Assembly (NCBI RefSeq): GCF_022605725.1
Contig: NC_065548.1
Span: 19,315,644-19,379,643 of the forward strand
Length of the DNA: 64,000 nucleotides
Reading direction: 5' to 3'
DNA from: Anthonomus grandis grandis
Taxonomy: Eukaryota; Arthropoda; Insecta; Coleoptera; Curculionidae
Positions 1 through 11,096 of this stretch are shown here, piece by piece. Within the stretch, counting starts at the first letter, position 1. Each line of letters begins with the position of its first letter. The notes under the pieces are model-generated. The model was not told where the DNA came from. It worked only from the letters and a program-made list of their open reading frames with translations, and made no database searches. The position numbers and the translations under genes are program-made.

Positions 1-900
1 ATCAACAATTTTTTTATGAAACGAATTTGCATAAATTGAGCGACAAATTGAATGAGCAATATCACATTTATTTAATTGAAGTCTAAAAGTTACAGAATAA
101 TTATTCAATTTAAATTTAACCAAATAAAAATATTTCTATATTTCACCATATTAGTTTTACACGTCGTATTTTAGTTCCGAACATTTACATTTATTTATAA
201 TAAAAAATCATAAAAATGTTACTAGTAATAATTAAAATAGTGATACAGTAGTAAAAAAAATTGTGCACTATTAATGAAACGTACACGGTTGTATCAATTT
301 TCAGGCAGGCAAACTAGATACTGTTTAGTTTCCTCTAAAATTAAGAAGAAAAATGGAATTTTAAGCATCGTATAATTACGCCCTAATGTATTAAACACAA
401 TTACATTTATACATATACTTATACAAAATACATAACACATATAAACATTTTATACAATAATTAACTTATAATATAGTTGTTAGAATAAGGAATCTAAGTA
501 AACCTGTTTAAACATTAAATAAAACAAAGGAAGGAGACATAGAAAGGATCAAAAAATACCAGTTATGCAATCCTGAATAAAAAAATAATCAATGTTTAGA
601 CATATAATATATTAAATAGAATAATAATGCTTTATTTAAATAACATAGACAGACTCTTCGGTCCTTAGTCTAGGACTCGAATATAGAGTCTTACGACTAG
701 TAAATAGACACATTTCTATAATTAGAGAAAACAAGAAATAAATGTAGCAAAATATACATTATTCTTTGTTTGTCATTTAGGATGTTTTCAAGGATTATAT
801 AATAATATAAATGAAATGAAAAAGAACTATTGAAAATTGGGGAATCATATTAATTAAAATAAATTATTATATTTATTTTAAGTTTACGGCAGCATAATTA
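1..900. other. AT-rich intergenic DNA, no gene seen
   Basis: I see no coding potential, transposase motif or structured repeat here. Reading frames are short and broken in all six frames. Base composition is strongly AT-rich, like the rest of the non-coding part of the window. Confidence 0.6.
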
Positions 901-904
901 TTGG

Positions 905-996
905 ATAACCCTTTGAACCTGAATAACACTTGTTTCGCCAACGGTTTTTGTGTTCGCGAACCGTATCGCCGAGTAGTCAGGTTTAAATAAGGGTTA
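905..996. repeat. Small foldback with central GTTCGCGAAC palindrome
   Basis: An imperfect inverted repeat pairs TAACCCTTTGAACCTGA (905-921) with the reverse complement of a similar stretch at 977-996. The loop holds a perfect 10-bp palindrome, GTTCGCGAAC, at about 952-961. The segment is GC-richer than its surroundings. It could be a very short MITE-like remnant or a regulatory palindrome; there is no target duplication I can point to. Confidence 0.35.
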
Positions 997-1142
997 ATAT
1001 AGAAATGTTAAAGTTATCGATATTACAATTTATTAATAATTTTGAATCATAACGATTTACGTCAATTTTATAATCGTTAAGTGTGTTTTTTTTTAATATT
1101 GAATATAAACAAATTTACTAAGTATAAGTTTATAATTATATG

Positions 1143-3098
1143 CAGTATGTATCAGCCAAATCGAATAAATTCCATAATAAATAAATGGAAATACTCTTGA
1201 AAAAAACTTCAAAAATGTCAATGAGTATTTTTATTTGCTGATTTCTGCAAATAAAAAAATTACAGAGTTTATCTTGAGGCAGTGACGAAGATCAGCTTTC
1301 TTATTTTAAATACAACACCCTATATATTAGTTAGTTTTTGGAATTCTTTAGAATATTCTCGATATATTTTATATATAGTGTGTGTCTTATACCAAGATTC
1401 TGAGATATTAAATGCTTTTCGATTTCTTGCAAGAATTTGTTACTACAACACACTTTATACTTTTCTCATTTCAGTTGTAATAATAGAAAACTAAATATAA
1501 ATCATCTTAAAATACCTTCATACTAATATGAGATTTAAAAAACTAAATTGAATTGTAAAAAATTAAATTGTGTTCTTCACTTTGGTTTAAGATGCTTGGC
1601 CTTGGAAATTATTGTCAGGAATAGTTATCAGTGCCATAGTCATTTATGTTTTGCTTACTACTTATTAGAAAAATGGTTATTTAACAGAAATGCATAAAAT
1701 AATATTTCTATAGATAGTCGATTATGAAGATGCTTGCTTGTTTCATGAAAAATTTGTTAATTTTTATCTACATGCCGAGGAATGATTAGTAAAATAGAAA
1801 TGGAGATTCGTGAGCCTGGACATGTAAGGTATTTCAAGAAAGGCGCTGCTAATGTAAAAAGTGATAATATTAAATTGAATATTATACTTGAGTTTAAGGA
1901 AAATCCACATACATCTGTTCGAAAAGTAGTACCGATGTTAGTCATTTATTGATTATTCGAATATTGAAGAGAAATAAAAAATGTATCCCTAATAATAATA
2001 ATAACTCAGGAACTCATGGAAGACGATTTTGATAGGAGAACGGTTTTTTGTGCACAAATTACGGCAAAGTTAGATAACAGTGAGATCCAATCAGAGCATG
2101 TTTTATTTTGATGAGTCTACATCTACACTTCATGGTCATACTTATCGACAAAGTTGCGGCTAAAAAAAAATTATCACTGAATAAGAGAACAACATATCCA
2201 ACACCCTGAGATGGTCAATATTTAGGAATTGTTAGAGATCATATCATAGGTCCTATATTCCTCGATGATAATTTGAATGATAATAGTTATTACATACTGC
2301 TTTAAAATAATGTCATGCTAACTTTCACAAAAATATTGTGATCCAGCAAACCCACAAGTTCTAGCTTATATTATATGGTTTCAGAAAGGTGGAGCACCAC
2401 CCCATTCCGAATATTTTCAAATAGGTAGATAGAAAGACAAGGGTGGAGGACCGATGGAATGACCAGCACGACATTAATACATTGACAATAATAATGTCGG
2501 ATCAGAGGACTCCTTTTTATGGGGATACGTTAAAAACATGATCTACAAAACTAAACGCCTCGACTAAGCTGGCTTAAAAAACGAACAACGGTTGCGATTA
2601 GTTCGGTTATGCCTGAGATATTGAGTAACGTTAGAAGAAATTTGTAGTTAAGATTAGGATGTTGCCAGGACGTTACAGGCGAGATTATTGAATATCTACA
2701 TTGACATTCATGTTATTTTTGTTGTCTAATTTAGAGATAAACAGTATTACTTATTAGTTTTTGAGTATATTATAACAAATTGATTTTACCAGGTAATTTT
2801 CTTTATTTTTAATAATAACTTTTGCAATAAATTTGAAAATACCCAATATCACCAAAATAGTTAAAAATTAGGATAGAATAATATACATGAATTATGTCTA
2901 AAATATTCTTAAAAATCCAAAACAATAATTACATAAACAACGTTGTAGTATACAGGGTGATGTATTTAAAATAAAAAAGTTAGTATTGACCACATACGTT
3001 ACATAACACACTCTGTGTATCGACGTGTCTGAGCGTTTTCTCGAAAATGTCCCCACTTATGTATTATGGAATTTATTTCATTTGGCTGATACGCACTG
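1143..3098 (+). mobile_element. Mariner-like element with long terminal inverted repeats
   Basis: The left arm (1143-1325) starts CAGTATGTATCAGCC and ends near ACAACACCCTATA. The right arm (2950-3098) is its reverse complement, with outer end CAGTGCGTATCAGCC and inner end matching TACAGGGTGATG. The right outer end is followed by TA and the left is preceded by TATG, consistent with a TA target site that has since changed. Between the arms lies a decayed transposase gene on the plus strand. Long inverted repeats plus this transposase type indicate a Tc1/mariner superfamily unit. At least three more fragments of related transposases occur in the window (32.4, 53.4-54.5 and 56.9 kb). Confidence 0.75.
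1757..2690 (+). pseudogene. Decayed mariner-like transposase
   Basis: Read in all three plus frames, the stretch gives pieces typical of insect mariner-like DDE transposases: an N-terminal helix-turn-helix part with ENPHTSVRKV (about 1900-1935), TQELMEDDFDRR (about 2010-2045), a DESTSTLHGH-like segment around the first catalytic position (about 2112-2145), IIGPI near 2245, IIWFQKGGAPPHSE (about 2370-2410) where the second catalytic D (normally QDGAPPH) is lost, and a WG(Y)VKNMIYKTK-like tail near 2520-2560. Multiple stops and frameshifts make it non-functional. It lies entirely inside the inverted-repeat arms at 1143-3098. The protein would cut and paste the element at TA sites. Confidence 0.75.
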
Positions 3099-3099
3099 T

Positions 3100-4540
3100 A
3101 GATATAAATATATATAATATTTAATTCCTTTCGCCTGTTTACACATTTGTTTCAATATGATAAAAATTGAAGACATAATATAATATAAAAAACACACACA
3201 CGAGTACAATTTAGCAAGACTATTACAAAAAGAATGGTGTGCCTACATTGCACTATTTTTGTTGGTGATTATTAACACTGGCATTGGGTGAGTCGACGAA
3301 TGTGCGGAGTATTTATTACCCTGAATATTCTGTTTTTTAATAACGCGCTATTGAACTATTATGCTATTTTGAATATTCTTTAAATTTTAATAAGACCCAA
3401 ATCAAGGTAATAGTAAAGGTATTAAGGTAGATAATAAGTAAGATAATAGTAAAGGTAAAGTAAAGGAGTAAGGTAATAGTAAAGAAAAGCAATTTATGTC
3501 GATCCAATTTCCATCTCTATGGCTTTAAGTGCTTAATAATGCCGAAACCACCTGTTAAGATGTCGCGTCGCGTCCTAGTTCTTCGTCGCCCAAACCGGAA
3601 GAGGAAATAAGTCGTAGTTAGACGCAAAATAACACCGGAACTCGATTCACGACAACGAATACACAAAAGGGTTTGTGGCTTAGGGTGCACGGTTTCGCTT
3701 TTACCTTCATAAATTAGAAGCTTTTCGATGAATTGTTTTATTTTAACTTTAGAAAATATGTTGATAAATTAGCCACTCTCTAGGAATATTAAGTGTATTA
3801 TGTTTCAGCATATTTATCTAATTTTTCTTAAAGTAGTTGTCATAAAATTGAGGTATTCTTATTATACCCATACTTACGAATTAAGTAAATCGTTTAAAAT
3901 ATGAATTGAACACGATTTTGAATTCACTAACTTAACACAAAAGTGTTCTAGTATAATTATAGTCATTGAAGAAGTTCTATATGTTTGAAGAATCTGTAGG
4001 CCTTTGTATTTCGTTAGTCGTTAGTGTTCTATTTAAAAATATGAAAAATAAGAATATCTCTTGTCCTAGTTATGCCCTAGTTTCAAATATCTGGGCAATA
4101 ATTACACTCTATACATCATCACAAAATTTCTCAAACCAGCTCTTTATTGACTTTTCCAAGTCTATTTACCTTTCGTAATCTCCATTAAAAGACGTACTAT
4201 GCTATATCTCGAAAAAAGTTTTGGTGCTGTTAACGTTGCGATAGGAAAAATAACCATTTCAATATAAAAAATGTAGGAAACAATGTTTTTGACGTCAAAG
4301 TAACGACGTCATTTTACTTGGTCGCCGTTGATTATGATATTTCATAATATCGTCGTAAACTTTAAAAGTAAAAAAAATATATATTTTTGGTTTACCGTTT
4401 CAACTGGTTAAGGCCAATAATTGTATTATTTATCTGCCTTTATCAAAACCGATAAACCAATGCTTTCAATCAGGTGTTTTTACCGGTGTCTAAAAAAGTC
4501 TATCACAAGTCCAATTCATTAAAAGGTAGACGAATCGAAT
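3100..4540. other. Intergenic DNA with a small degenerate tandem repeat
   Basis: No gene is recognised. A short GC-richer block at about 3,545-3,705 has no readable coding frame. The short ORF at 3,966-4,178 on the plus strand has composition like the surrounding AT-rich DNA and no motif, so I do not call it a gene. Confidence 0.5.
3404..3485. repeat. Degenerate AAGGTAATAGTA tandem repeat
   Basis: About five imperfect copies of a purine-rich unit, roughly AAGGTAATAGTA with spacers, run head to tail. It looks like an old minisatellite or expanded simple repeat. Confidence 0.6.
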
Positions 4541-4544
4541 GTAT

Positions 4545-5020
4545 CTATTTGTTTAAACCTTAGGCCCATTTCTCTTTTTCTAATAATTTTAAAAGTTGTG
4601 GAAAAGCACATGGCAAAGTGGATATATGACTACTTTGAGAACATTGGCATCTTTAGGGATTTTTCATTTGGGTCTAGACCAAAAAGCAACACAGTTATGG
4701 GCATTTTGGTATGAATGGCTTTGAGAAAGTTGACTATATTGTCACATAGTTTTTTAACCTAAATGTGGCCTTTGACTTTTTCCCACATGACCTTCTCGTA
4801 AACAAGCTCATATTCTATTACTTTGAGAGCAACAATAATAAACTAATAACCTGATATGTTAAAGAAAAACCACAAGCTATCATAGTAGGTAGAACTAGTT
4901 TGTGAAACATAGTAGGTTCTAGTTTGTCATTCAAAAAGATAATCAGTATTGAATTACAACAATGTTCAATTTTAGGACCACTATTATTCCTAATAGATGT
5001 TTTTTATAGTTGGTAATGTG
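4545..5020 (+). pseudogene. LINE reverse transcriptase fragment
   Basis: Around 4,563 the plus strand encodes RPISLFLIILKVVEKHMAKW followed by an FGSRPKSNTV-like segment, which matches the RPIS...K..E......FGFR..RST region of non-LTR reverse transcriptases. Further downstream, in shifted frames, KLIFYYFES and SILGPLLFLI (about 4,970-5,005) match the KL..YG and GVPQGSVLGPLLFLI blocks. The catalytic FADD block is not seen before the fragment ends. Stops and frameshifts are frequent, so this is an old 5'- and 3'-truncated copy. A CR1/Jockey-type origin is likely; the exact clade is open. Confidence 0.7.
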
Positions 5021-5164
5021 TTCTTAAGTCTCAAATATAATTTAAAAGTTTAGTTTAGTGTCTACATATAATTTAAAATAATTTTATTATAAATGTATTT
5101 AATTTTGATGCATGTAGATATAATGGTTTTAATAATTTTTATGTGTATTTTTTTATTAACATAT

Positions 5165-6440
5165 GCAACATGTAAAATTAATGACTAGAATAAATTATTT
5201 TGTATTTTGTATGCAGCTTCGCTCCAGGCAAATTAATTGTAAGGAATCTTATTGTCTTAAAATTTTCTGAACTACTTAGAGTGTAGCCAGAAACTGAAAT
5301 TAAATTAAATTTTGCAAAAAAACTAATAATCAAAAAAACAAAAAACCAAAGCTACATAAAACAATACTAACCAGCAAAAGAAATTTTGTTAATAATTTTT
5401 AACATTTCAATAGATTTCAAAATATAAATAGGAAATATATGTTCGCAAATTCATGTATATTTTTTAATTAAATATTTTTAAAAAATTATTACTGCTATAC
5501 AAAACTCTGCAACGAGAAAGGTTTAATTTACCTTTTTTGAAACTATCTTAAATCAAAGTTACTTCTAGCCTGCAGGTAAGTAAATTCACAAAGTATTTTG
5601 TTACATTTTAAGGACACTAAAGCAAAGCTAGAATTTGCATAGTGTATTTTTAATCATCCTTAAACTCAATTTTTCCTTTGCAATATAAATCTACCTAATA
5701 TATATTATATCTGGTATTTTAGGAAGAATTTAAATTCTTTAAAGTTTTAATAACAAGGAGTCTTAGCGGATTATTACAGGGCGAGGTTACTTGTCATATA
5801 TTCTTTAATGATCGAATTTACTAAAGCACAATTTGACATTAATTATTTTAAGTGCTACAAGGATATTTAAGGGTTCAGGTTTTAAGGTTTAATTTAATAA
5901 ATACCATAATAACAGTTACAGCTATTTTACAGCAATTTAGTTTATAGCTTTTGTTTCGTTTTTCTGAAAGTTTTTCTTTATAAGGATATCAAAATTAATA
6001 TATATAAATTTAACTGCATTTGTTTTTAATTTATTTATTATGTGAATATTGTAGCCAATTCCTTTTACATTTTATGTTCAAGCTTTCTAAGCAGAAGTTA
6101 AAGAAAATTTCCGCAGTCCTTAGCTGTAGTGCTTAACATAGCTGCTTTCCAAATTAATTGAATAAAAGTTTATTTAATCAGACCTGCTTATCTCTTTCTT
6201 AGGTCTCAAATAGTAAATTTTATCATATTTTATTGACCCTTTCTACTAAAATGCATTAATAAAGCGTTAAAAACTTTTGTTTTAGATTTAATAGCAATTA
6301 TTTATTATATTACTCCATTCTATTTCAAAATTTCAACTGTATGTTTTTGATTTTACAGTTCAATTTTCCGGATGTTAATTTCCGAATTATTCTCAAAAAT
6401 ACTTTTGAATTAATAATATCATTCATTAATTAATATGAAG
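5165..6440. repeat. Diverged tandem duplication, copy 1
   Basis: This block aligns in direct orientation, over nearly its whole length, with 6,735-8,005 at an offset of about 1,550-1,560 bp. Shared landmarks include CTACTTAGAGTGTAGCCAG (about 5,271), AGCCTGCAGGTAA (about 5,567), GGAGTCTTAGCGGATTAT (about 5,757) and ATTCATTAATT at the end (about 6,421). No coding frame is conserved between the two copies. Divergence is substantial, so the duplication is old. Confidence 0.7.
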
Positions 6441-6734
6441 GTAACCTAAGAGTGGCTCTTTGCTGCCTAGAAAAGTGTCAAATAAAACCAAAGGTCACTG
6501 GAGTAAATTTATTTAATAAACATCTAGAAAATATAAAAAATCGTTTTTTAAAACTAATATAAAAAAGAAATTAAAAAGCCTTTGATCCACAATGTTTTTT
6601 AGAAACTGATTATTTGGAACTCGAGTAGGGGTAATTGCTATTTACCGTTTGTACCATTTAGTTTGTTCTATTTGTGGTTTTTGTAAAGTAATTTTCCATA
6701 ATTTGTAATGTCTACTAATGTTTGTTTATTAAAT

Positions 6735-8005
6735 ATGTAATATTTAAACTTTATAACCTAAATAAATTTCCTTGTATCTTGCATGTAGAAATTTAATTAT
6801 CCTTATCTTTTTTATAAGTTTTTCGGAACTACTTACTGTGTAGCCAGAAAATAAATTTAAACAATTTTTGAATTTATCAGAAACTAATTGACAAAAAACA
6901 AAAGCTGCATAGAATAATACTAACCAGAAACGAAATTTTGCTAATAATTTCTACCAATTCATAGACTTTAAACTTTAAAGGCGAAATATATGTTTGCATG
7001 TCCATGGTATTTTTTTAATAAATATGTACTTAATTTCATACTGCTAATAAACTCTCAAACAAGGGAGATTTAATTTTCCTTTGAAACTATCTTATTTCAA
7101 AGTTACTTCTAGCCTGCAGGTAATTAAATTTACAAAATATTTCTTTACACTTAAAGGACACTTAACAGGTAAAATTTGCATAGTGTATTTTTAATCATCC
7201 TCAAACTCAATTTTTCCTTTGCAACCAAAATCCGTCAAATATATTTAATATATTGTATTTTAGACATAAATTAAATTCTTTAAAGTTTTACTAACGAGGA
7301 GTCTCAGCGGATTATAGCGAGGTTACTTGCCACTATTAATCATTTATTCCTTAACGGCGGAATTTTACTAAAGCGCAATTTAGCTTTAACTATTTTAAGG
7401 GCTACAGTGATATTTAGATTCTCAGGAAAAACCATATTTAATAAATACTATATTAACAGTTTATTATAACTTTTTTTTTTAAATTTTGATTCAGTGCTTT
7501 TTTTTTAATTTAATATGTACATATTGCAGCCAATTTCTTTTACATTTTATACTCAAACTTTCTAAACAGAAGTTAGAGAAATTTACCGCAATTCTCAACC
7601 GAAGTGCTTAGTTTACTGTAGCTGCTTTCCAATATAGTTAAAAATAAGTCATATTTAATTATATTGTTATTATAAATATCTAGCTATGCCCTTAAATTTT
7701 CAAATCAAAACTTTTTTTAATTAAATTCTCTTATTTTAGTTCTCCTTGGGTCTCATAATGTAAATTTTATTTTCTTGTCGGTTTCTACTCAAATGCATCA
7801 ATACATTTTATCATTCATAAGAAATACATTTGTATTAGATCTAATAGCAATAATTTAACTACAAATAGTGGTGCTCCATTCCATTTCATAATCTCAACTG
7901 GACGTCATTGATTTTAATGTACAATTTTTCGAATGGTAATTTCCAAATTATTTTCAGAAATACTTCTAAAAATAAATTCCATTCATTAATTGACGTTCTG
8001 AGTAT
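6735..8005. repeat. Diverged tandem duplication, copy 2
   Basis: This is the direct partner of 5,165-6,440. It shares CTACTTACTGTGTAGCCAG (about 6,829), AGCCTGCAGG (about 7,111), GGAGTCTCAGCGGATTAT (about 7,300) and the ATTCATTAATT end (about 7,981). About 300 bp of unrelated AT-rich sequence (6,440-6,735) separates the copies. It could be a segmental tandem duplication or two insertions of one unclassified repeat; no terminal repeats or target duplications are apparent. Confidence 0.7.
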
Positions 8006-8760
8006 TACACATCTACTAATTCTGAGGTATTAAGCATTGATATATATTATAAATCGGTTCCTTCCTGTGTGCTTTTAGATATTGTTGCTAGTCACAGCTT
8101 TACTATAAGTATTACCATAATTACCATATTTTTTCTTTTCAGTGTTCTTCTATTATTTCAGTTTAGGTAAATCCAAGTTAATATAATTTTTTTGAGTATA
8201 TATTGTTAACTTATTTTACTTAAACTTTTGCTACTGTTCGGCTATTTTGATTTCGATTGATATATTTTAAACCCTTAGTTAACTTTTAAAGAATTCTCAA
8301 TATAAATCTATTTTCATCAGTATTTGGTCCTCTCGTCCCATGTATTTTATAATTTTTGATGTCTTGATGGTACTTGCTAACTCATATTTCTACATGTATA
8401 TAGTCAAGGTCATCGCAGTGACAAATCAATTGACATAATAATTGTCCACAGTATCTCGTTTTTTAAATATTGGGTATTTTAAAACTGAGTTGGATTATTA
8501 TTCCTTGCGTAATGTACCTGAACCTATTTTTCCAATATTGCACAAAATATTAGCTTCAAACTAACTTGATTCTTATTATTTTATCTTTACCTTGATTTCT
8601 GATCACTTTTCTTATTAGCAATATTTGTGCTGTGAGCCTCTAGTTTAATTATGTACTATTCTAAGTTCTCATATTTTCCACTTTTAATTTAAAAGAAAAT
8701 TTTTTGATTTAAGATAAAAATAATATACGGACTTTCTCAATTTACGATATATATTTCTAA
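8005..8760. other. AT-rich intergenic DNA, nothing recognised
   Basis: No coding frame, repeat arm or motif stands out between the tandem duplication and the Penelope-like element. Confidence 0.5.
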
Positions 8761-8824
8761 TAAAACAAAGGTAAAGAACACAAAGTCACGGTCTTATCAA
8801 ATCCATATAATTTTTTAAAAGCTG

Positions 8825-8856
8825 CACGTGTTTCGCTCCTATCGGAGCATCATTAG
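8825..8856 (-). ncRNA. Hammerhead-ribozyme-like motif, left arm
   Basis: On the minus strand the order is CTAATGA, then T, a stem-loop GCTCC-GATA-GGAGC, then GAAAC and ACGTG. A hammerhead core needs CUGAUGA, stem II and GAAA, and this pattern is known from Penelope-like pLTRs. Here the G of the CUGA box is A, which should abolish or strongly reduce self-cleavage. The copy lies in the same sense as the element's coding strand. Confidence 0.5.
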
Positions 8857-9044
8857 GCCTAAAAAATACATTAAGATATTTTTCATAAAAAGAACGCTTA
8901 TAAATTATGATAAAACTCATTACCTAGACCTCCACAGATCACATTACAACTAACAATAAAAGAAAAGCTAGGTTAAGTTAACAATTCCCACCATAGATAA
9001 AAATGTATGTTTAAAAAAATAAAAAAGTAAAAATGTAAAATGTC

Positions 9045-9111
9045 ACCAGTGGGGAACGATCCAGCAACCTTTAGTTTCACAGGCGCGCGTCTAACCCATA
9101 GGCCACCAAGT
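9045..9111 (-). repeat. tRNA-like (SINE-like) segment
   Basis: The minus strand reads CTTGGTGGCCTATGGGTTAG, then a GCGCGCC stretch, then AGGTTGCTGGATCGTTCCCC. This resembles the A-box region, anticodon arm and B-box arm of tRNA-derived insect SINEs (usual form GCTGGTTCGATTCCC). Both promoter boxes carry mismatches, and no full cloverleaf with a CCA-side acceptor stem is evident. I call it a tRNA-derived fragment, not a functional tRNA. Confidence 0.4.
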
Positions 9112-9309
9112 AACATAATCAAACATGGGGAACAATCCAAACTATACTAATAAGTGTGAATATAAGTATATAAATAAGTGTGAATATAAGAACAATAAAA
9201 ACTAAAAATATATAAAATTTAAAAGAAAAAGACTTTTTAAATTCTTTATGAGAGGTTGTTATAAATGAGGTGAGGTTCAAACGTGAAAATATCATTCACA
9301 CACATAAGG

Positions 9310-9709
9310 ACAGGCTCTTCTTAGCTTTAGTTATTTCCATTTTTTCCAACAAGCCCAGTTTTTTGCCTTTTGAGCCCTCATGCAAAATATCCGCTCCCTA
9401 TGTTAAAGAAAAACCATGTGAGGAGGCCAATAAATGATTTGCAAACGCCGATTTAGTTTCAATCATGTCAGTATCCCTGTACCTGTCCACCAAACTTGTA
9501 TGTTTCTTTATTCTGGTGGAATTTTTTCTCCCCGATTGCCCTATGTAAATGGCATTACAGTCATTACATCTTAAAGAATATACCCCTAATTTTGAAAAGA
9601 AATCTGCCTTATCTGTTGTACTAACTATAGTACTAACTATTTTAGCTGCCTTTTTAAGCTGTTTGTAGTTACTTGAAAAACTTTGCAAGCTGAAAATAAA
9701 TATTACCAA
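9310..9709 (-). pseudogene. GIY-YIG endonuclease domain of Penelope-like element
   Basis: The minus-strand frame encodes VYSLRCNDCNAIYIGQSGR followed by a segment around TRIKKHTSLVD. This is a GIY-YIG nuclease core: VY at the start, the Cys pair of the CX2C knuckle, YIG, the catalytic Arg of GQSGR, and R..KH. After a stop at about 9,398 the strand still reads LGLLEKMEI, the position of the conserved downstream Glu. In intact elements this domain nicks target DNA to prime reverse transcription. It lies directly downstream of the reverse transcriptase remnant in the same orientation, but in a separate frame, so the polyprotein is broken. Confidence 0.8.
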
Positions 9710-9813
9710 GAAATGACATTGATCTAAAAAGGTGATGAAAATAGCATTATTAAGATGGATTAAGTTGTAAGTGAGTTTGTATTTATTATAGAATTTAGAA
9801 TAAAGGCGATTAA

Positions 9814-10160
9814 TTATGGAAAACCATTATTAAAAGCAATATGTTTAATTATATTTAGTTCATCAATGAAAGCTTCTGTAGAAAGGGGGATGTTGAAAAG
9901 GCGATAGAAAAGGGAATTAAAAGATGCAAATTTGTAGGAATAAGGCGAGTTTGAGGAGTATTGGATGAGATTGTCCGTAGTGGTGGGTTTGCGGTAAATC
10001 TCAAATTCAAGTTTGTTGGTATTTTTTGAAACAAGCACATCAAGAAAAGGTAACCTTCCATCTCTTTCTTCTTCAATGGTAAACGAGATATTTGCGTGAA
10101 GAAAGTTTACAGAAATGAGGAAATCCTCCAATTCTAGATCATTTCCATTCCATACCACAA
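9814..10160 (-). pseudogene. Penelope-type reverse transcriptase, C-terminal end only
   Basis: The 114-residue frame begins VVWNGNDLELEDFL and continues with NISFTIEEERDGRLPFLDVL and EIYRKPTTTDNLIQYSS. The LPFLDV and YRKPT.TD blocks are diagnostic of the thumb region of Penelope-like reverse transcriptases. The catalytic fingers and palm with the YxDD motif are absent, because the element is cut off upstream and runs straight into the right inverted arm at about 10,165. It is clearly non-functional. It lies about 100 bp upstream, in the transcriptional sense, of the GIY-YIG domain with which it would normally be fused. Confidence 0.85.
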
Positions 10161-10270
10161 ATTTTTTTTGTTGTTAGTTATAATGTGATCTGTGTAGGTC
10201 TTGGTAATGAGTTTTATCATAATTAATAAGCGTTCTTTTTGTTAAAAATATCTTAATGTATTTTTTCGGC

Positions 10271-10302
10271 CTAATGATGCTTCGATAGGAGCGAAACACG
10301 TG
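10271..10302 (+). ncRNA. Hammerhead-ribozyme-like motif, right arm
   Basis: This is the same motif as in the left arm, here on the plus strand: CTAATGA, TGCTTCGATAGGAGC, GAAAC, ACGTG. Again the CUGAUGA box reads CUAAUGA. One base change weakens the stem II helix relative to the left copy. It is antisense to the element's coding strand. Confidence 0.45.
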
Positions 10303-10379
10303 TAGCTTTTAAAAAAATATATGGATTTGATGAGACCGTGACTTTGTGTTCTTACCTTTGTTTTGTTTTCGTTTGGTCT

Positions 10380-11096
10380 CTTACAGAAAAATGGATGATA
10401 CGTTTCTATATATTTCTAACTTGAATACATAAAAAAGGTAGTACCGAATACTTCTCCTTCTCCATCCTAAATTTAATTATTAATTTCCAATCGTTGCAAA
10501 AGACCCTATAGCCCATTCTTTCCTTTATCTCATACGATGAAGGTATTGTGGTGTTTAGAAATGAAGGTATCATCCATATATCGGAGTCAAACATTACGAT
10601 GCGAGGACTTCGAACCACTTTATGAAATTATTTGCTACCACTGAATAAAAATCCCATTTTCTGGGAGTGTGTAACATACTTTTTATTAAATTTTACAATA
10701 GTTCTTAAAACTAAAAAAAATAAGTAAAAAAATTAAGAGGTACATAAGATAACGTCAGCTTTCAGCTTTTATGCGATATAGTTGGCCATTCAGTTTTGTC
10801 AGAATGTATTCAAGTTTATCAGAAACTTATAACTGACAAAAGCTTGCTGGGAATAAAGGTTGGAAAAGACTATGAAACTTTGTTTAAAACAAAATTTGCT
10901 TCAATCAGTTTTAATAATACTCTATAGCGTTTCTCAGTGTGTACTTATGCAGCTCTCCATTTAAACGCAATATTTAGTGGCTGAAGACTCTTAAATAAAG
11001 TAAATGTTGTGCAATTTTGTAACTTACAGTGTTCTTAGTGATTCTCTATAATTTCATAACGACATATAAAGTAGTTCGCGGCTAATTAAGTAAACA
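10380..11096. other. Non-coding DNA, probably including the 5' UTR of the next LINE
   Basis: No gene or motif is seen in 10,380-10,900. The 150-200 bp before the ORF1 start at 11,097 probably belongs to the LINE's 5' UTR, but I cannot place its 5' end. The minus-strand ORF at 10,406-10,618 has no recognisable domain. Confidence 0.4.

Larger units (their letters stand above)
8762..10373 (-). mobile_element. Truncated Penelope-like retroelement with inverted flanking repeats
   Basis: Two arms of about 200 bp (8,762-8,961 and 10,170-10,373) are inverted copies of each other. Both start outside with ACAAAGGTAA(A)GAACACAAAG and end inside near GATCACATTA(C/T)AACTAACAA. Between them, on the minus strand, lie the C-terminal end of a Penelope-type reverse transcriptase and a GIY-YIG endonuclease domain, the family's hallmark fusion. 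Most of the reverse transcriptase is missing, so this is a 5'-truncated insertion. Penelope-like elements often carry repeated end sequences (pLTRs), sometimes partly inverted, which fits this layout. Each arm holds a hammerhead-like motif. A tRNA-like segment lies just inside the left arm. Confidence 0.8.

Noticed and set aside
1282..1494. Plus-strand ORF of 70 codons, hydrophobic
   Set aside because: It overlaps the left inverted-repeat arm of the mariner-like element and has no counterpart in the family.
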